A stretch of DNA of 64,000 nt, from positions 372,001 to 436,000 of the forward strand of contig JAOUOD010000001.1 of assembly GCA_029880545.1 (NCBI GenBank). Reading direction: 5' to 3'. The stretch comes from Gammaproteobacteria bacterium (GTDB taxonomy: Bacteria; Pseudomonadota; Gammaproteobacteria; Acidiferrobacterales; SZUA-150). The notes beneath the pieces are model-generated. The model was not told the DNA's origin. It saw nothing but the letters and a program-made list of their open reading frames with translations, and made no database searches. Positions within the stretch are counted from its first letter, which is position 1, and each line of letters begins with the position of its first letter. Below are positions 34,204 through 43,368 of this stretch, piece after piece. The position numbers and the translations under genes are program-made.

Positions 34204-35400
34204 TTAGCGATCGTACTCCGGTGACGCCGCGATCTTGTGAATGCTCAGGTCGGCGCCGTTAAATTCGTCTTCCTGGCTCAGGCGCAGACCAATTGCAGCC
34301 TTGATGGCACCATAAACGATAAATCCGCCGGCGGTTGCAATGGTAACGCCTATGATTGTACCGAGAGCCTGGGCGCCAAAGCTGACTCCACCCATTCCGC
34401 CCAGCGCCTGCAGGCCGAAGATGCCAGCAGCAATACCGCCCCATGCGCCGCACAAGCCGTGCAGTGGCCACACACCCAGCACGTCATCAATTTTCCACTT
34501 GTTCTGGGTAAGCGTGAATGCCCAGACGAACAAGGCGCCGGCAATTCCACCAGTCAGGAATGCACCAATCGGGTGCATGATGTCTGACCCGGCGCAGACA
34601 GCCACCAAGCCGGCCAGTGGACCGTTGTGAATAAAGCCCGGGTCATTCCTGCCTGCCAGTAACGAGGCGAGAATGCCGCCCACCATGGCCATCAGCGAAT
34701 TAACCGCCACCAGGCCGCTGATACCGTCGATGGCCTGGGCGGACATTACGTTGAAACCAAACCAGCCCACGGTCAGGATCCAGGCGCCCAATGCCAGGAA
34801 CGGAATGCTGGAAGGCGGGTGAGCTGCCACTTGGCCTTCCTTATTGTATCGGCCTTTTCGCGCGCCTAGCAGGATGACGGCGCCCAGGGCCAGCCAACCA
34901 CCCATGGCATGGACCACTACGGAGCCGGCAAAATCATGAAACGGGACCCCGAACATCTGCTGAATCCAGTCCTGCATGCCAAACTTGTTGTTCCAGGTCA
35001 TGCCTTCGAACAAGGGGTAGACAAGCCCGACCAGTATGGCGGTGGCAAGCAGCTGTGGGTAAAACCGGGCACGTTCGGCGATGCCGCCGGAAATTATCGC
35101 CGGTATGGCGGCAGCAAAGGTCAGCAGAAAAAAGAATTTCACCAGCTGGTAGCCGTTCTGGCTGGCCAGGGTTTTGGCATCAGCAAAAAAATCAATGCCG
35201 TAGGCGATGCCATATCCGACGAGAAAATAGGCGACTGTTGACATGGCAAAGTCCGTAATGATTTTCACCAATGCGTTGACCTGGTTTTTCCCACGCACAG
35301 TCCCGACTTCCAGAAACGCAAAGCCGGCGTGCATGGCCAGGACCATGATGGCGCCCAACAAGACAAATAGAGTGTCAGTACCTGATTTCAAAACATCCAT
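34204..35400 (-). CDS. amtB: Ammonium transporter AmtB
   Basis: AmtB conducts ammonium or ammonia across the inner membrane. The twin histidines of the pore are visible in FHDFAGSVVVHAMGG and PLHGLCGAWGG, and HAGFAFLEVGTVRGKNQVN is the N-terminal signature. About 11 membrane helices span 398 residues, with no separate long signal segment. The usual glnK partner is not next to it. A good Shine-Dalgarno (AAGGGGA) lies before the ATG, and a sigma-54-type promoter sits just upstream. Confidence 0.95.
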   Translation of the reverse strand: MDVLKSGTDTLFVLLGAIMVLAMHAGFAFLEVGTVRGKNQVNALVKIITDFAMSTVAYFLVGYGIAYGIDFFADAKTLASQNGYQLVKFFFLLTFAAAIPAIISGGIAERARFYPQLLATAILVGLVYPLFEGMTWNNKFGMQDWIQQMFGVPFHDFAGSVVVHAMGGWLALGAVILLGARKGRYNKEGQVAAHPPSSIPFLALGAWILTVGWFGFNVMSAQAIDGISGLVAVNSLMAMVGGILASLLAGRNDPGFIHNGPLAGLVAVCAGSDIMHPIGAFLTGGIAGALFVWAFTLTQNKWKIDDVLGVWPLHGLCGAWGGIAAGIFGLQALGGMGGVSFGAQALGTIIGVTIATAGGFIVYGAIKAAIGLRLSQEDEFNGADLSIHKIAASPEYDR

Positions 35401-35436
35401 TGGTCATCCCCTTGCAAATATATTGTTGCTTCGTTT

Positions 35437-35452
35437 AGCAGGGACCGTGCCA
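35437..35452 (-). promoter_or_regulatory. Sigma-54 (-24/-12) promoter of amtB
   Basis: On the minus strand the sequence TGGCACGGTCCCTGCT matches the sigma-54 consensus TGGCACGNNNNTTGCW with one mismatch and correct GG-to-GC spacing. Transcription would start near 35426, about 26 bp before the amtB start codon. Nitrogen control by NtrC is expected for amtB. Confidence 0.78.
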
Positions 35453-35533
35453 TCAGAAATTGTTGTTAAAAACCATATACTTAGGGATTTATGTTGGGCC
35501 AGCGGGATGGAAAATCGCACCAATTGAGCGCAC

Positions 35534-35550
35534 TGCGCTGTTTTGGCGCC
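35534..35550 (-). promoter_or_regulatory. Possible NtrC-binding site upstream of amtB
   Basis: TGCGCTGTTTTGGCGCC resembles the dyad TGCACYNNNNTGGTGCA with changes in each half-site. It lies about 80-100 bp upstream of the -24 box, a normal position for an enhancer. This is a weak match. Confidence 0.35.
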
Positions 35551-35714
35551 CGAAGATGGTGCAAGAGCCTGTTTTTCACAAATGTTCGCCGGTTATTGCA
35601 CGGAAAATTGTCAAGCTGATGGCCCGGTGAAACGTCTGATATGTGAACTGGTTCCTGTTTTGCTGGTGGGCGTGGCGGTACAAAGCAAGAAAAAGAAACG
35701 GAGCGACGAAAACA

Positions 35715-35873
35715 ATGGATCGTGAATTTACTTACTATCGCAGTATGAATAACCACAGGCGCGCAATCATGACTTTGTCCCGGTGGCTCGATAAGGACGC
35801 CCAGTGGCTGTTGCGTGGTATCTATAATGCGCGTATGCACCGGGTGGCCAGGAAAATGGCCAATGCCGCCTGA
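35715..35873 (+). CDS. Small hypothetical protein (52 aa)
   Basis: The frame starting at 35715 (MDREFTYYRS) encodes 52 residues with many Arg, His and aromatic residues (NNHRRAIMTLSRWLDKDAQW). I do not recognise it. It lies in a 561-bp stretch between amtB and the PhnD-like gene that otherwise holds the amtB promoter at its left end. No strong ribosome-binding site is seen, so it may be spurious. Confidence 0.3.
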   Translation: MDREFTYYRSMNNHRRAIMTLSRWLDKDAQWLLRGIYNARMHRVARKMANAA

Positions 35874-35923
35874 TTGCCCTGATGCCTGTCTGTAATACTG
35901 ATCCCCGGTTGCCTGGAATGAAG

Positions 35924-35949
35924 ACGGGGCGCTGAATTCGGCGCCCCGT
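35924..35949. terminator. GC-rich hairpin after the PhnD-like gene
   Basis: ACGGGGCGC pairs with GCGCCCCGT across an 8-nt loop. It lies 12 bp past the end of the minus-strand gene at 35962, and also after the small plus-strand frame. An A-rich run lies on the right side only, so direction is uncertain. Confidence 0.5.
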
Positions 35950-35961
35950 AAAACCCGTCAA

Positions 35962-36789
35962 CTAGCGGAATCCCCAACTGCTGTCGAGCAAGTGTTCCAG
36001 GCCTTCGTACTCTTCCAGGGACGCGCGTTGCAACAGTTTCCCGCCTTTATTAAACCGCTTCTGAAACGGACTGGTTTCCTTGAAGCTCGCAGGATCCAGC
36101 AAAGCCTCAATAATGCGTACCCGGTCTTGTGGCGTTATTCGTGGCCCTGCAGTGAAGCCCTGGTTAGCGAACCCCTTGGTCGTGTGGATCACGCGCATGT
36201 GCTTGTCCTTGTCCAGTTTCCCGAACAGTTTGTCGCGCATGACGCCGGCAGCGCACTTGCCCTGTGCGACTGATTGATAACCGTTCTGAAAACTGTTCAC
36301 GGTTATAATGAGCGGTTGCCTTAGTGGTGTTTCGCGAAACGCATCATATACGGACAGTGTGGCGAGATTGGGTGGTGCCATGCCACAAACCGTGCGACCT
36401 CCAAGATCATTAATGTTTTTGATGCGCTTCTCATTTGATTTGGTAAAAACGCTGAATGACAATTTACCCGGTAGCACGACAAGAGGTTGGTGCTCAATGC
36501 GCTTGATACGCCAGGCGGCAAAGTGCGGACCATCAAATACCAGGTCATAAGCGCCGGCACGCATATCGGTCTGGTAGCTGAGCCAGTCACCAGGATGTTT
36601 GTATGCAACGGGTTTGCCCAATACCCTGGTAAGGTAACGTGCGATGGGCTCGTAGGTCTGACTTTCTTCTAATGCATTACCCCTGGGCGGTGCGGAAAAA
36701 ACATATTGTTCTGACGCATGGGCAATGCTTGGCCCGAGCAACGCAAATATTGAATATAATAATGAAGCATATATCCAGATTATCTTCAT
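35962..36789 (-). CDS. PhnD-like periplasmic substrate-binding protein
   Basis: The 275-residue protein starts with a signal peptide (LLYSIFALLGPSIAHA) and has the periplasmic binding fold of the PhnD (phosphate/phosphonate) group: FSAPPRGNALEESQTYEPIARYL, then YDLVFDGPHFAAW, NDLGGRTVCGMAPP, QSVAQGKCAAGVM. No permease or ATPase is next to it, and the fold is also used for sensing, so it may be part of a sensory system or depend on a distant transporter. Substrate is unknown. Confidence 0.85.
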   Translation of the reverse strand: MKIIWIYASLLYSIFALLGPSIAHASEQYVFSAPPRGNALEESQTYEPIARYLTRVLGKPVAYKHPGDWLSYQTDMRAGAYDLVFDGPHFAAWRIKRIEHQPLVVLPGKLSFSVFTKSNEKRIKNINDLGGRTVCGMAPPNLATLSVYDAFRETPLRQPLIITVNSFQNGYQSVAQGKCAAGVMRDKLFGKLDKDKHMRVIHTTKGFANQGFTAGPRITPQDRVRIIEALLDPASFKETSPFQKRFNKGGKLLQRASLEEYEGLEHLLDSSWGFR

Positions 36790-37161
36790 TGTTGGCTCCT
36801 CTCGGTGGTGTGACTTGTTGTTTTATAGTTATGCTGATAGAAGTTTTGGTACACCTAAATCTAGTCTAGACACAAATTAATGATTTTCTATGCCTGTATA
36901 GACGCATGTTTGGCCGGGGTTTATTCCAAAATTGTTGATTAAGTCTTGCTGTAAAGGCAGCAATATTCTGACGATTGTCTGAATGTTGCCTTACATGCGG
37001 GTAGCTATCGTACCGGGGAAACTGGTTGGAACGTTATTTATAGGGATTATTTGTGTTTCTCTCGGAGCAAATGGGTCGGACCGTTTTTATGGCCCTGGAT
37101 GCGCGAGCAACAACAATAAAACGATTTGTATAATAAATATCCGGTTATGTGTGGACCAGGT
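36790..37161. other. Gene-poor region of about 370 bp
   Basis: This stretch between a PhnD-like gene and a PilZ gene, both on the minus strand, is more AT-rich than its surroundings. It should hold the PhnD-like promoter on its left. A plus-strand frame at 36983-37165 encodes 60 residues with a hydrophobic N-terminus (LVGTLFIGIICVSLGA) but lacks a ribosome-binding site and overlaps the end of the PilZ gene; I do not call it. A small palindrome CTAGtCTAG is near 36860. Confidence 0.5.
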
Positions 37162-37533
37162 TTAATGCGACATAATCCCGGCGTGAGTATTTATTTCGAG
37201 TTGTACCTGTTGTGGATCACGAGAATTTTGCAGGACCAGCTGTTCCAGGTGCCGGAAGCTATCCACGTCAATCCGCTCGAAGCGGATCGCCAGGCCTTCT
37301 TCATCACGACGTACAGTTTTGCCGGTGGCGCGTATGCTTATTGTCGTCGGGTGACTGTTCAGTGCCAGTTCAAAGTCACAATCAGTATCAATTTCTATCG
37401 GTTCGTCAACTCCAAGCAGGGCGCCGCCCAGGCTGATGTTAACCGTATGTATGTCGCGAATAACCCGGCCTTTGGCTATAAGCTTGACGCCAAAAACCGG
37501 ACTGACCCGGGTAAATTCTCTTTTATTCGGCAT
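37162..37533 (-). CDS. PilZ domain protein
   Basis: A 123-residue single-domain PilZ protein, a c-di-GMP receptor. The N-terminus has KREFTRVSP, supplying the RxxxR-type motif, and VNISLGGALLG matches the (D/N)xSxxG motif. Both key motifs are intact, unlike the other PilZ-like protein in the window. Its effector target is not apparent. It ends near an AT-rich gap and is followed upstream (minus strand) by the PreP-like protease gene after 11 bp. Confidence 0.9.
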   Translation of the reverse strand: MPNKREFTRVSPVFGVKLIAKGRVIRDIHTVNISLGGALLGVDEPIEIDTDCDFELALNSHPTTISIRATGKTVRRDEEGLAIRFERIDVDSFRHLEQLVLQNSRDPQQVQLEINTHAGIMSH

Positions 37534-37544
37534 GGTATTGTTGC

Positions 37545-40511
37545 CTACAGTTCCATTGGTTCCAGTCCCATAGGCTGAGCCTGGGGCAGGTTGCCTTTAT
37601 GGGTAATAACCGCTGTGCTTGCACATTCCGGTCTAAGGTATTTTTCGCCCACTCGTTGCAAATCCTTTAGCGTTACGCCAATAATTTTCTGGCGAAAGGC
37701 CTCACGCTGGTCATGGGTTCGGCCATGCAGGGCATTATGAAAAGTGCGCTTGGCGTCACCCGCCGGTGAGCCTGGCTTGTCGATATTGCTGATGACTCCA
37801 AGGATTGCTTCCTCGACCAGTCGCCACTCGTGATCCTTGCCCAGCAGCCAGTCAACGGAATGATCAAAGTCTTCAAGCGTTTCGGCGAGGCGAGGATCGC
37901 GATAGGAAAAGAAGCGGAAGCAGGCGTTATCGCTGTCCTGACCGGCACCACCACCGTAAGCGCCGCCCTGTTCCCGGATTGCCCGATGCAGGTAGCCGTT
38001 ACGCAGGAAACCGCCCAGTACCGCCAAGGCCGCGCTGTCATCGTGACCAGCCGGGACCGTGACATAGGCGCGCGCACAAAAATTTACCTGGGTGCTGGTC
38101 AGCCACATTTGTCGAACAGCCCCGTTGCCTGCCTGGCAGTTGAACGAAGAGTCAATTTTCCGGCCAGTTTTTGCAGTCCATTGTTTCGTCAATGTTGCAA
38201 TGTATTCATCTTGGTACTGGGCTTCGGCTATCAACAACATCTGGCCAGTCTGGTCCGTAATCGTTTGGTGCAGTCCTGACAACGAGGTGCAGAGCTCGGA
38301 CAGCTTGTTGCTGTCGCCAAGATCGTCATCCAGTTTCTTTATGGAGCGTATGCCTTGCAGGCCGCGAAGCCTGTGCGCCAGTTGTGCACCCGGGCTCATG
38401 TTCTGGCAGGCGGCAGACATGGCGAGACCATGACCGTTACCGGTTACACTTTGTTCGGCACGTGCGCGTGACTGGTTGATGATTTCACGAATACGTTGTT
38501 GTTCATCAAACCGTGGCGCCTCAAGGGTTTCGCGCATCAACTCGGTGAGCGCGGCATGATTACGACTTAGAGCCTTGCCGGAGAAAATAAAATCGGCCCT
38601 GAGCCTGTCTGCCCTGTCTAACTGGCCACGAATATTGGTGCTGGCGGAGATGCCACCGGAAACCGTATCCTGCCATACCTGGGTTTGAAGGTAGTCGCGG
38701 TCACCAACACCAACCTCGGTCAGGCAGCGAAGATACACTGGCATTAATGGCAGCAGTGTTTCGGGTAATTCCGGCAAGTCTGCAATCCATTGCTGGTAAA
38801 CGAGCCCGTTGGTGCCCTGGGCGGAAAAGTTCACCGGTACGGTATTGCCGGACCGGTTGAACTGGACAGAGTGAATATGTTCCGGGATATCCTCGATACC
38901 GACCTTCGGAAGAATCGAAGGATCATCTTCCATCTGCTGGCGTTGCTGTAATGCGTGGGCCAGGTCAACAATGCGTTTCTTTTCATCATTCTTCAGCGCG
39001 GACTTGATCTGTTCGAGCCGGAGTTTCTCGGCCAGTGATTTTTTCTCGGCAAGTAATGTGTCCGGACTCATGCACAATCGAACGCGATGACGATTGTTCA
39101 GTAACAGTTCCCTGACCATCTCCGGAATAAACTGCGGGTTCTTGATATCGTCATGCAGGCGCGCAAGAACCGGTTCGATATCCATCAGTGCCACCGGGTC
39201 ACCGTGATGAACCGCGGCGGGCAAACCTTCGAGAATCAATTGCAACCCGTACGGATAGCCATCACCTCCAACTTCCCGTTGACCGAGTTCAAGTTGATGC
39301 AATACCGCGTCCACCTGCTGTTGATCAATACCGCGGGTTACTACATTGTTCAGTACATCCATAACCAGCGTTTCGACAGCATCGGCATTGGTTTCGGAGC
39401 TGCCTTCAAGACCGCAGACGAAACTCATTTCGTGATTGGAATCTTCGAGACCGCACAGCGGAGACGGCGCGCTGCCAAGTTCCGTGGTTTCAAGTGCATA
39501 CCTGAGAGGTGATGCGCCATTATCCAGCAGAACACTGGAAAGCAGGTGTGCTTTCATCAGTTCATAAGGATCGGTATTGTTTCCCAGCAGCCAGCCGATA
39601 ACGATATGAGTCTTGTCTCCCTGTGCATCGGTTTCGTCAAGTGCGTAATGGCTTTCGACCGTGACGGGTTTGTCAAAACGCTGTTCGTTGTTGACCCGGA
39701 TTTGCCGGTCCAGGCGCTCAAAGCGCGATAGCGCCCGGTCTTCAAAAATACGATGGTGTTCATGGGCCGGGATGTCCCCGTAGGTCATGAAAACGGCATT
39801 GGTCGGATGGTAATGTACGTCGTAGAATGCTTTCAGTTCTTCGTATGACAGGTCCGGTATGTGTTCAGGATCGCCACCACTGTTGTAGTGATAGGTTGTG
39901 GTCGGAAACAGTTTTTCGGTCAGCGTTTGCCACAAGGTCGTGACCGGCGAACTCATGGCACCCTTCATCTCGTTAAACACCACGCCTTTGTACACCAGCG
40001 GTGTATCCGGATCGTTGACCGTTTCGAATTCCACCCGATGCCCTTCCTGGGCAAAATCAAGCTGGTCAAGGCGCGAGAAAAATACTGCGTCAAGATAGAC
40101 ATCCAGCAGGTTGAAGAAGTCCTTGCGGTTCTGGCTGGCAAACGGGTAGGCAGTCCAGTCACTGCTGGTGAAAGCGTTCATAAACGTATTGAGCGAGCGA
40201 CGAATCATCATGAAAAATGGATCGCGAACCGGGAAGCGTTCGCTGCCACAAAGCGCCGTGTGCTCGAGTATGTGTGCGACCCCGGTCGAATCTGTCGGTA
40301 CAGTTCGCAGTGCAACCAGAAAAACATTCTCGGGATTGTCCGCGGCGAGGTGGTAGTGACTGGCACCGGTTTTGCGGTGTCGATACTCCTCGACATCCAG
40401 GTTTAGCGCCTGGATGTGTTGTCGGCGAATAAATTCAAAGGCCGGGTGTCGAGACAGGGTGTCATCTTGGTTGCCGGCCTGCTGGTCAACCTGGGTTGCT
40501 GCGTGTGTCAT
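37545..40511 (-). CDS. M16C peptidase, PreP-like (insulinase family)
   Basis: A large zinc metallopeptidase of about 988 residues. The inverted zinc motif HXXEH is HILEHTALCGS near residue 80, and the downstream conserved Glu is in GVVFNEMKGAMSSP. This pattern and size match the PreP branch of M16 (presequence peptidase), which degrades short unstructured peptides in a closed chamber. The start at 40511 (MTHAATQVD) has a good GGAG ribosome-binding site; an upstream ATG at 40637 is also open. No signal peptide is seen, so it is likely cytoplasmic. Confidence 0.9.
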   Translation of the reverse strand: MTHAATQVDQQAGNQDDTLSRHPAFEFIRRQHIQALNLDVEEYRHRKTGASHYHLAADNPENVFLVALRTVPTDSTGVAHILEHTALCGSERFPVRDPFFMMIRRSLNTFMNAFTSSDWTAYPFASQNRKDFFNLLDVYLDAVFFSRLDQLDFAQEGHRVEFETVNDPDTPLVYKGVVFNEMKGAMSSPVTTLWQTLTEKLFPTTTYHYNSGGDPEHIPDLSYEELKAFYDVHYHPTNAVFMTYGDIPAHEHHRIFEDRALSRFERLDRQIRVNNEQRFDKPVTVESHYALDETDAQGDKTHIVIGWLLGNNTDPYELMKAHLLSSVLLDNGASPLRYALETTELGSAPSPLCGLEDSNHEMSFVCGLEGSSETNADAVETLVMDVLNNVVTRGIDQQQVDAVLHQLELGQREVGGDGYPYGLQLILEGLPAAVHHGDPVALMDIEPVLARLHDDIKNPQFIPEMVRELLLNNRHRVRLCMSPDTLLAEKKSLAEKLRLEQIKSALKNDEKKRIVDLAHALQQRQQMEDDPSILPKVGIEDIPEHIHSVQFNRSGNTVPVNFSAQGTNGLVYQQWIADLPELPETLLPLMPVYLRCLTEVGVGDRDYLQTQVWQDTVSGGISASTNIRGQLDRADRLRADFIFSGKALSRNHAALTELMRETLEAPRFDEQQRIREIINQSRARAEQSVTGNGHGLAMSAACQNMSPGAQLAHRLRGLQGIRSIKKLDDDLGDSNKLSELCTSLSGLHQTITDQTGQMLLIAEAQYQDEYIATLTKQWTAKTGRKIDSSFNCQAGNGAVRQMWLTSTQVNFCARAYVTVPAGHDDSAALAVLGGFLRNGYLHRAIREQGGAYGGGAGQDSDNACFRFFSYRDPRLAETLEDFDHSVDWLLGKDHEWRLVEEAILGVISNIDKPGSPAGDAKRTFHNALHGRTHDQREAFRQKIIGVTLKDLQRVGEKYLRPECASTAVITHKGNLPQAQPMGLEPMEL

Positions 40512-40686
40512 GTTGCTCCATTCCGGGTTTGCCTGGGTTGGCGCAAGTGTAGCATTCACGCGGGCGCAACAAAGCCCACGCTTGCTGGTGGCTTGCGGAT
40601 CACGGAAGTGCCGGACTTCACCCTTGAATTCGGTCACAGACAGGCGTTTAATGGGCGTGATCGGTATTTATTGACGGAACGCAATC

Positions 40687-41052
40687 ATGTATATCGGACG
40701 CATTACCTGTGCAGCCGGCCATGATTTTGATTGTCGGCTTGAAGACCAGGTTGACTTGTTGTCAGGTACGCCGCCTGTCGGGCTTCCCCCTTGCCCGCAT
40801 TGTCAATCCCGCGACATCCGGTCGTTCGTCGTGGTGCACCAGGTTCCCGAAGAATCCCCCGGTAGTGCACGACCCGAAATGGTAGACGATGATTATGCCG
40901 CCCAGTTACTGGGCTCACTGAAATTCCGTTCTTCAGGGTTGGTTGCTCCCGGCCCCCGAATAGTGACGCCATCTGACAATGAGCGAAAATGGGAAGCCCA
41001 GAAAATTGGTGTCCAGGCGGATTTTGACGTTAAGCCACCAGCATCGCGCTAG
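40687..41052 (+). CDS. Hypothetical protein with N-terminal zinc ribbon-like motif
   Basis: The 121-residue protein starts with YIGRITCAAGHDFDCRL and CPHCQSRD, a Cys/His arrangement suggesting a zinc ribbon. It superficially resembles DUF1178 at the N-terminus, but the C-terminal half does not carry the motif I remember for that family. Function is not known. The upstream region is shared with the divergent PreP-like gene. Confidence 0.6.
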   Translation: MYIGRITCAAGHDFDCRLEDQVDLLSGTPPVGLPPCPHCQSRDIRSFVVVHQVPEESPGSARPEMVDDDYAAQLLGSLKFRSSGLVAPGPRIVTPSDNERKWEAQKIGVQADFDVKPPASR

Positions 41053-41125
41053 CACGGCTGGAGCCGATCTGGATATTAGGATTCTCTAATATTATACTCG
41101 GCGGCCGCGTTCCGGAGCATTTGCA

Positions 41126-41326
41126 ATGACGATTCAGCAGTTTGAGGATTGGTCCCTCACCCTGGGCCTGTCTGCCCTCATTTTGTACATGCTTTATATA
41201 ATCTACCGGCTCGGCAAGGAATCAGAGGCCGGGCGATTTGGCTATTTCGTATTGTTTTTTGCTCTCGGTCTCGGTTTTGTCGGTTTTGTAGCCAAGCATA
41301 TCCTGGTGGAGTTTATGGGTCTTTGA
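41126..41326 (+). CDS. DUF2788 small membrane protein
   Basis: A 66-residue protein with two hydrophobic segments (LTLGLSALILYMLYIIYRL and FGYFVLFFALGLGFVGFVAK), typical of the DUF2788 family of small inner-membrane proteins. AGRFGYFVLFFALGLGF and the KHILVEF end are family-like. No function is known. A strong terminator follows 24 bp later. Confidence 0.82.
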   Translation: MTIQQFEDWSLTLGLSALILYMLYIIYRLGKESEAGRFGYFVLFFALGLGFVGFVAKHILVEFMGL

Positions 41327-41350
41327 TCAGCTGCATGAACTGGTTGAAAC

Positions 41351-41378
41351 AAAAAACGCCCCGTACGGGGCGTTTTTT
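41351..41378. terminator. Bidirectional rho-independent terminator
   Basis: AAAAAACGCCCC GTAC-type hairpin: the stem ACGCCCCGTACGGGGCGT is flanked by A tracts on the left and T tracts on the right, so it works in both directions. It serves the DUF2788 gene on the plus strand and the Sel1-repeat gene on the minus strand. Confidence 0.92.
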
Positions 41379-41398
41379 GTTTAACTCCAGGCCAGGAC

Positions 41399-41725
41399 TT
41401 AGCGATGGGCAGTACGGCGCTTGTCCAGTTCCATGACGTGCACGCGGTAGCTGGCAGTCTGGTGACCCTGGGAAGCGGCCAGGGAATACCACTTCATTGC
41501 TTCATTTGTATTCTGAACGACGCCTTCGCCCTTGTCATACATATTGCCAAGATGGAACTGGGCATTGGCATGGCCGCCTTCGGCCAGCGGACGCCAAATG
41601 GCCAGCGCACTGTCAGTTTTGCCGGATACGTAATAACGCAGCCCGTCTTCAAATCCGTCGGCGGCAAAAACAGGCGCGGTCACAAGCAACAGCACAGCTG
41701 CGCTGATAATTTTCCGTATGCTCAT
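41399..41725 (-). CDS. Sel1-repeat (TPR-like) exported protein
   Basis: The 108-residue protein has a signal peptide (IISAAVLLLVTAPVFAA) and about two Sel1-type repeats (ALAIWRPLAEGGHANAQFHLGNMY and EAMKWYSLAASQGHQTASYRV, read as A-WxxxAAxxGHxxAxxxLG). Sel1 repeats mediate protein-protein contact. The start at 41725 has an AAGGAGA ribosome-binding site; a longer version from 41767 is less likely. It is probably periplasmic; the partner is unknown. Confidence 0.85.
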   Translation of the reverse strand: MSIRKIISAAVLLLVTAPVFAADGFEDGLRYYVSGKTDSALAIWRPLAEGGHANAQFHLGNMYDKGEGVVQNTNEAMKWYSLAASQGHQTASYRVHVMELDKRRTAHR

Positions 41726-41913
41726 TGGTCTCTCCTTAAAATTCAGCTTCGTGCAGCGGGTCGGCATTGTTGCTCTGTACCCGAAAGTTCATGTCCTCGT
41801 CGGATGCGCAATTTATAGACGATCGTGTTGGCAGGCGTTGTGAACCGGTTCACATTCAGTCGAATTTGTCGGGTTACGGGTAAAAAATATGAGTCGGTTC
41901 ACATATTGATGAG

Positions 41914-43368
41914 CTATAGCGGCGCGTTACGGCGTATCTTGTGAATTCCGTGCAGGTAATGTTTGCCGTTGGGGCTACGCGTACGGGATGCCGAGAACAG
42001 TACGTCGTCAACTCGGTGCCGGACAATTTTCAGTGCTTCACGAGTTCCCAGCAGGTTGGCACCGGCCAGGTCCAGGTTGCTGCCCAGGCTGTAAACTGCC
42101 GTAGCCGCCTCGATCCGGGCGCCGGAGACGGTGACGTTGGCGCTCCAGGTTTTCAGGCCAATATCGGATGCGGCGATGTTGCTGTTTTCTATATACAAGT
42201 GGCCGTTAATCATGTTGATACCAATATCGCTTCCGCTGATGATGCTGTTCCGAATCGTGACATGACTGTTGCGGATTTCGATGGACTCAACCGTGGCATT
42301 TTCGATTGTGACCTGCTTGCATCCGCGTATTATCATGTGCCTGAAATTCCCGGTATAGCGCACATTGGATTCTTTCGTGCACCGGGCCGGGCTGCTGTGG
42401 CTGACCGCATTCGCGTCTGCGCCGTGACTGTCACCCTGGCTGTCATCCAGGTAATCCAGTATCAGCCTGGCAACATCTTGCGGCTTGGTATTTATGGGTG
42501 CATGGCCGGCGTAATCGATTATCCGGAATCGACTTTGTGGCAGGTTATTGGCCAGCGTGTAACCGGTGCGCAAGGGCGCAACCTTGTCGTCGCGGCCCCA
42601 GATCACCAGGCTCGGTGCGCGCACCTGCTCCAGCGCTTCGCTGAAGTCCGTTGTGATCAGGGCGACGGCCGAGATTCGGCCCGGATCACCGTCCAGGTAT
42701 TTTTGCCGTAAATCGGGTCGCGCCAGGATCCGCTGGAGTTCTTCCGGGGTCTTGCGGGTTTCAACTGCACCAATGAGCTTGCCGGTAACGGCATTAACGC
42801 CCCGGATAGCCGGTTTGATCAGCCCGCGCAAAAAACCGTCGCTATCGACTTTCGTCATGTACTTGGTGATCAGGGTGCGATGCAGGATTCCGGCAGCATC
42901 AATGACGACCAGTTTTTCCACCTGCTCCGGATATTTGCCGGCATGCAGTACCGAGATAGCGCCGCCCATGGAGTGGCCGATCAGGGTAACTGGCTGATCC
43001 GGGCTGTATTCCCGGATCAGCCAATCCAGCATTTGGCTGTAATAATCCGGTGAGTACTGCTTGTTGCCTTTTTCAGAGCGGCCAAAGCCGGGCAAATCCG
43101 GGACAACAAGGTGAAAGCGCCTGGCAAGCCGCGGTGCCAGCTTGGCCCAGTCCGCGGCACCGGCGTCTCCCAGGCCGTGGACCAGGATGGCTACGTTTTT
43201 GTTGTCGATGCCGTATTCGTCAACAAATATCTTGCTGCCAAAGACCGGCTCGGTCATTTGCCGTACCCGGTCGGCCGACCCGGAGCCGGCTGTGGACCAG
43301 GATGCCAGGCCGGCAAGGATGAGGGCTAGCAGCGCTTGGAGCAGCTGGATTTTGAATGGTTGGCGCAT
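41914..43368 (-). CDS. Alpha/beta hydrolase fused to a beta-helix-like C-terminal domain
   Basis: The 484-residue protein starts with a hydrophobic leader (LLQALLALILAGLASWS), so it is probably exported. Residues about 50-310 are an alpha/beta hydrolase: oxyanion region LVHGLGDAG, nucleophile Ser133 in GHSMGG, acid in WGRDDKVAP (Asp260 or 261) and His289 in YAGHAP. After a linker, residues about 335-465 consist of short repeating strands of the form (IRGCKQVTIENATVE, SIEIRNSHVTIRNS, GHLYIENSNIAASD, NVTVSGARIEAATAV) typical of right-handed beta-helix domains. This combination is unusual. The substrate is unknown. It could act on the cell surface or in the periplasm. Confidence 0.82.
   Translation of the reverse strand: MRQPFKIQLLQALLALILAGLASWSTAGSGSADRVRQMTEPVFGSKIFVDEYGIDNKNVAILVHGLGDAGAADWAKLAPRLARRFHLVVPDLPGFGRSEKGNKQYSPDYYSQMLDWLIREYSPDQPVTLIGHSMGGAISVLHAGKYPEQVEKLVVIDAAGILHRTLITKYMTKVDSDGFLRGLIKPAIRGVNAVTGKLIGAVETRKTPEELQRILARPDLRQKYLDGDPGRISAVALITTDFSEALEQVRAPSLVIWGRDDKVAPLRTGYTLANNLPQSRFRIIDYAGHAPINTKPQDVARLILDYLDDSQGDSHGADANAVSHSSPARCTKESNVRYTGNFRHMIIRGCKQVTIENATVESIEIRNSHVTIRNSIISGSDIGINMINGHLYIENSNIAASDIGLKTWSANVTVSGARIEAATAVYSLGSNLDLAGANLLGTREALKIVRHRVDDVLFSASRTRSPNGKHYLHGIHKIRRNAPL

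Noticed and set aside
36983-37165. 60-residue plus-strand frame with hydrophobic N-terminus
   Set aside because: No ribosome-binding site, overlaps the PilZ gene end, and no family resemblance. Kept only as a note in the region entry.
40687-41052. DUF1178 assignment
   Set aside because: Only the N-terminal Cys-rich part resembles it; the C-terminal part does not. Listed as hypothetical.
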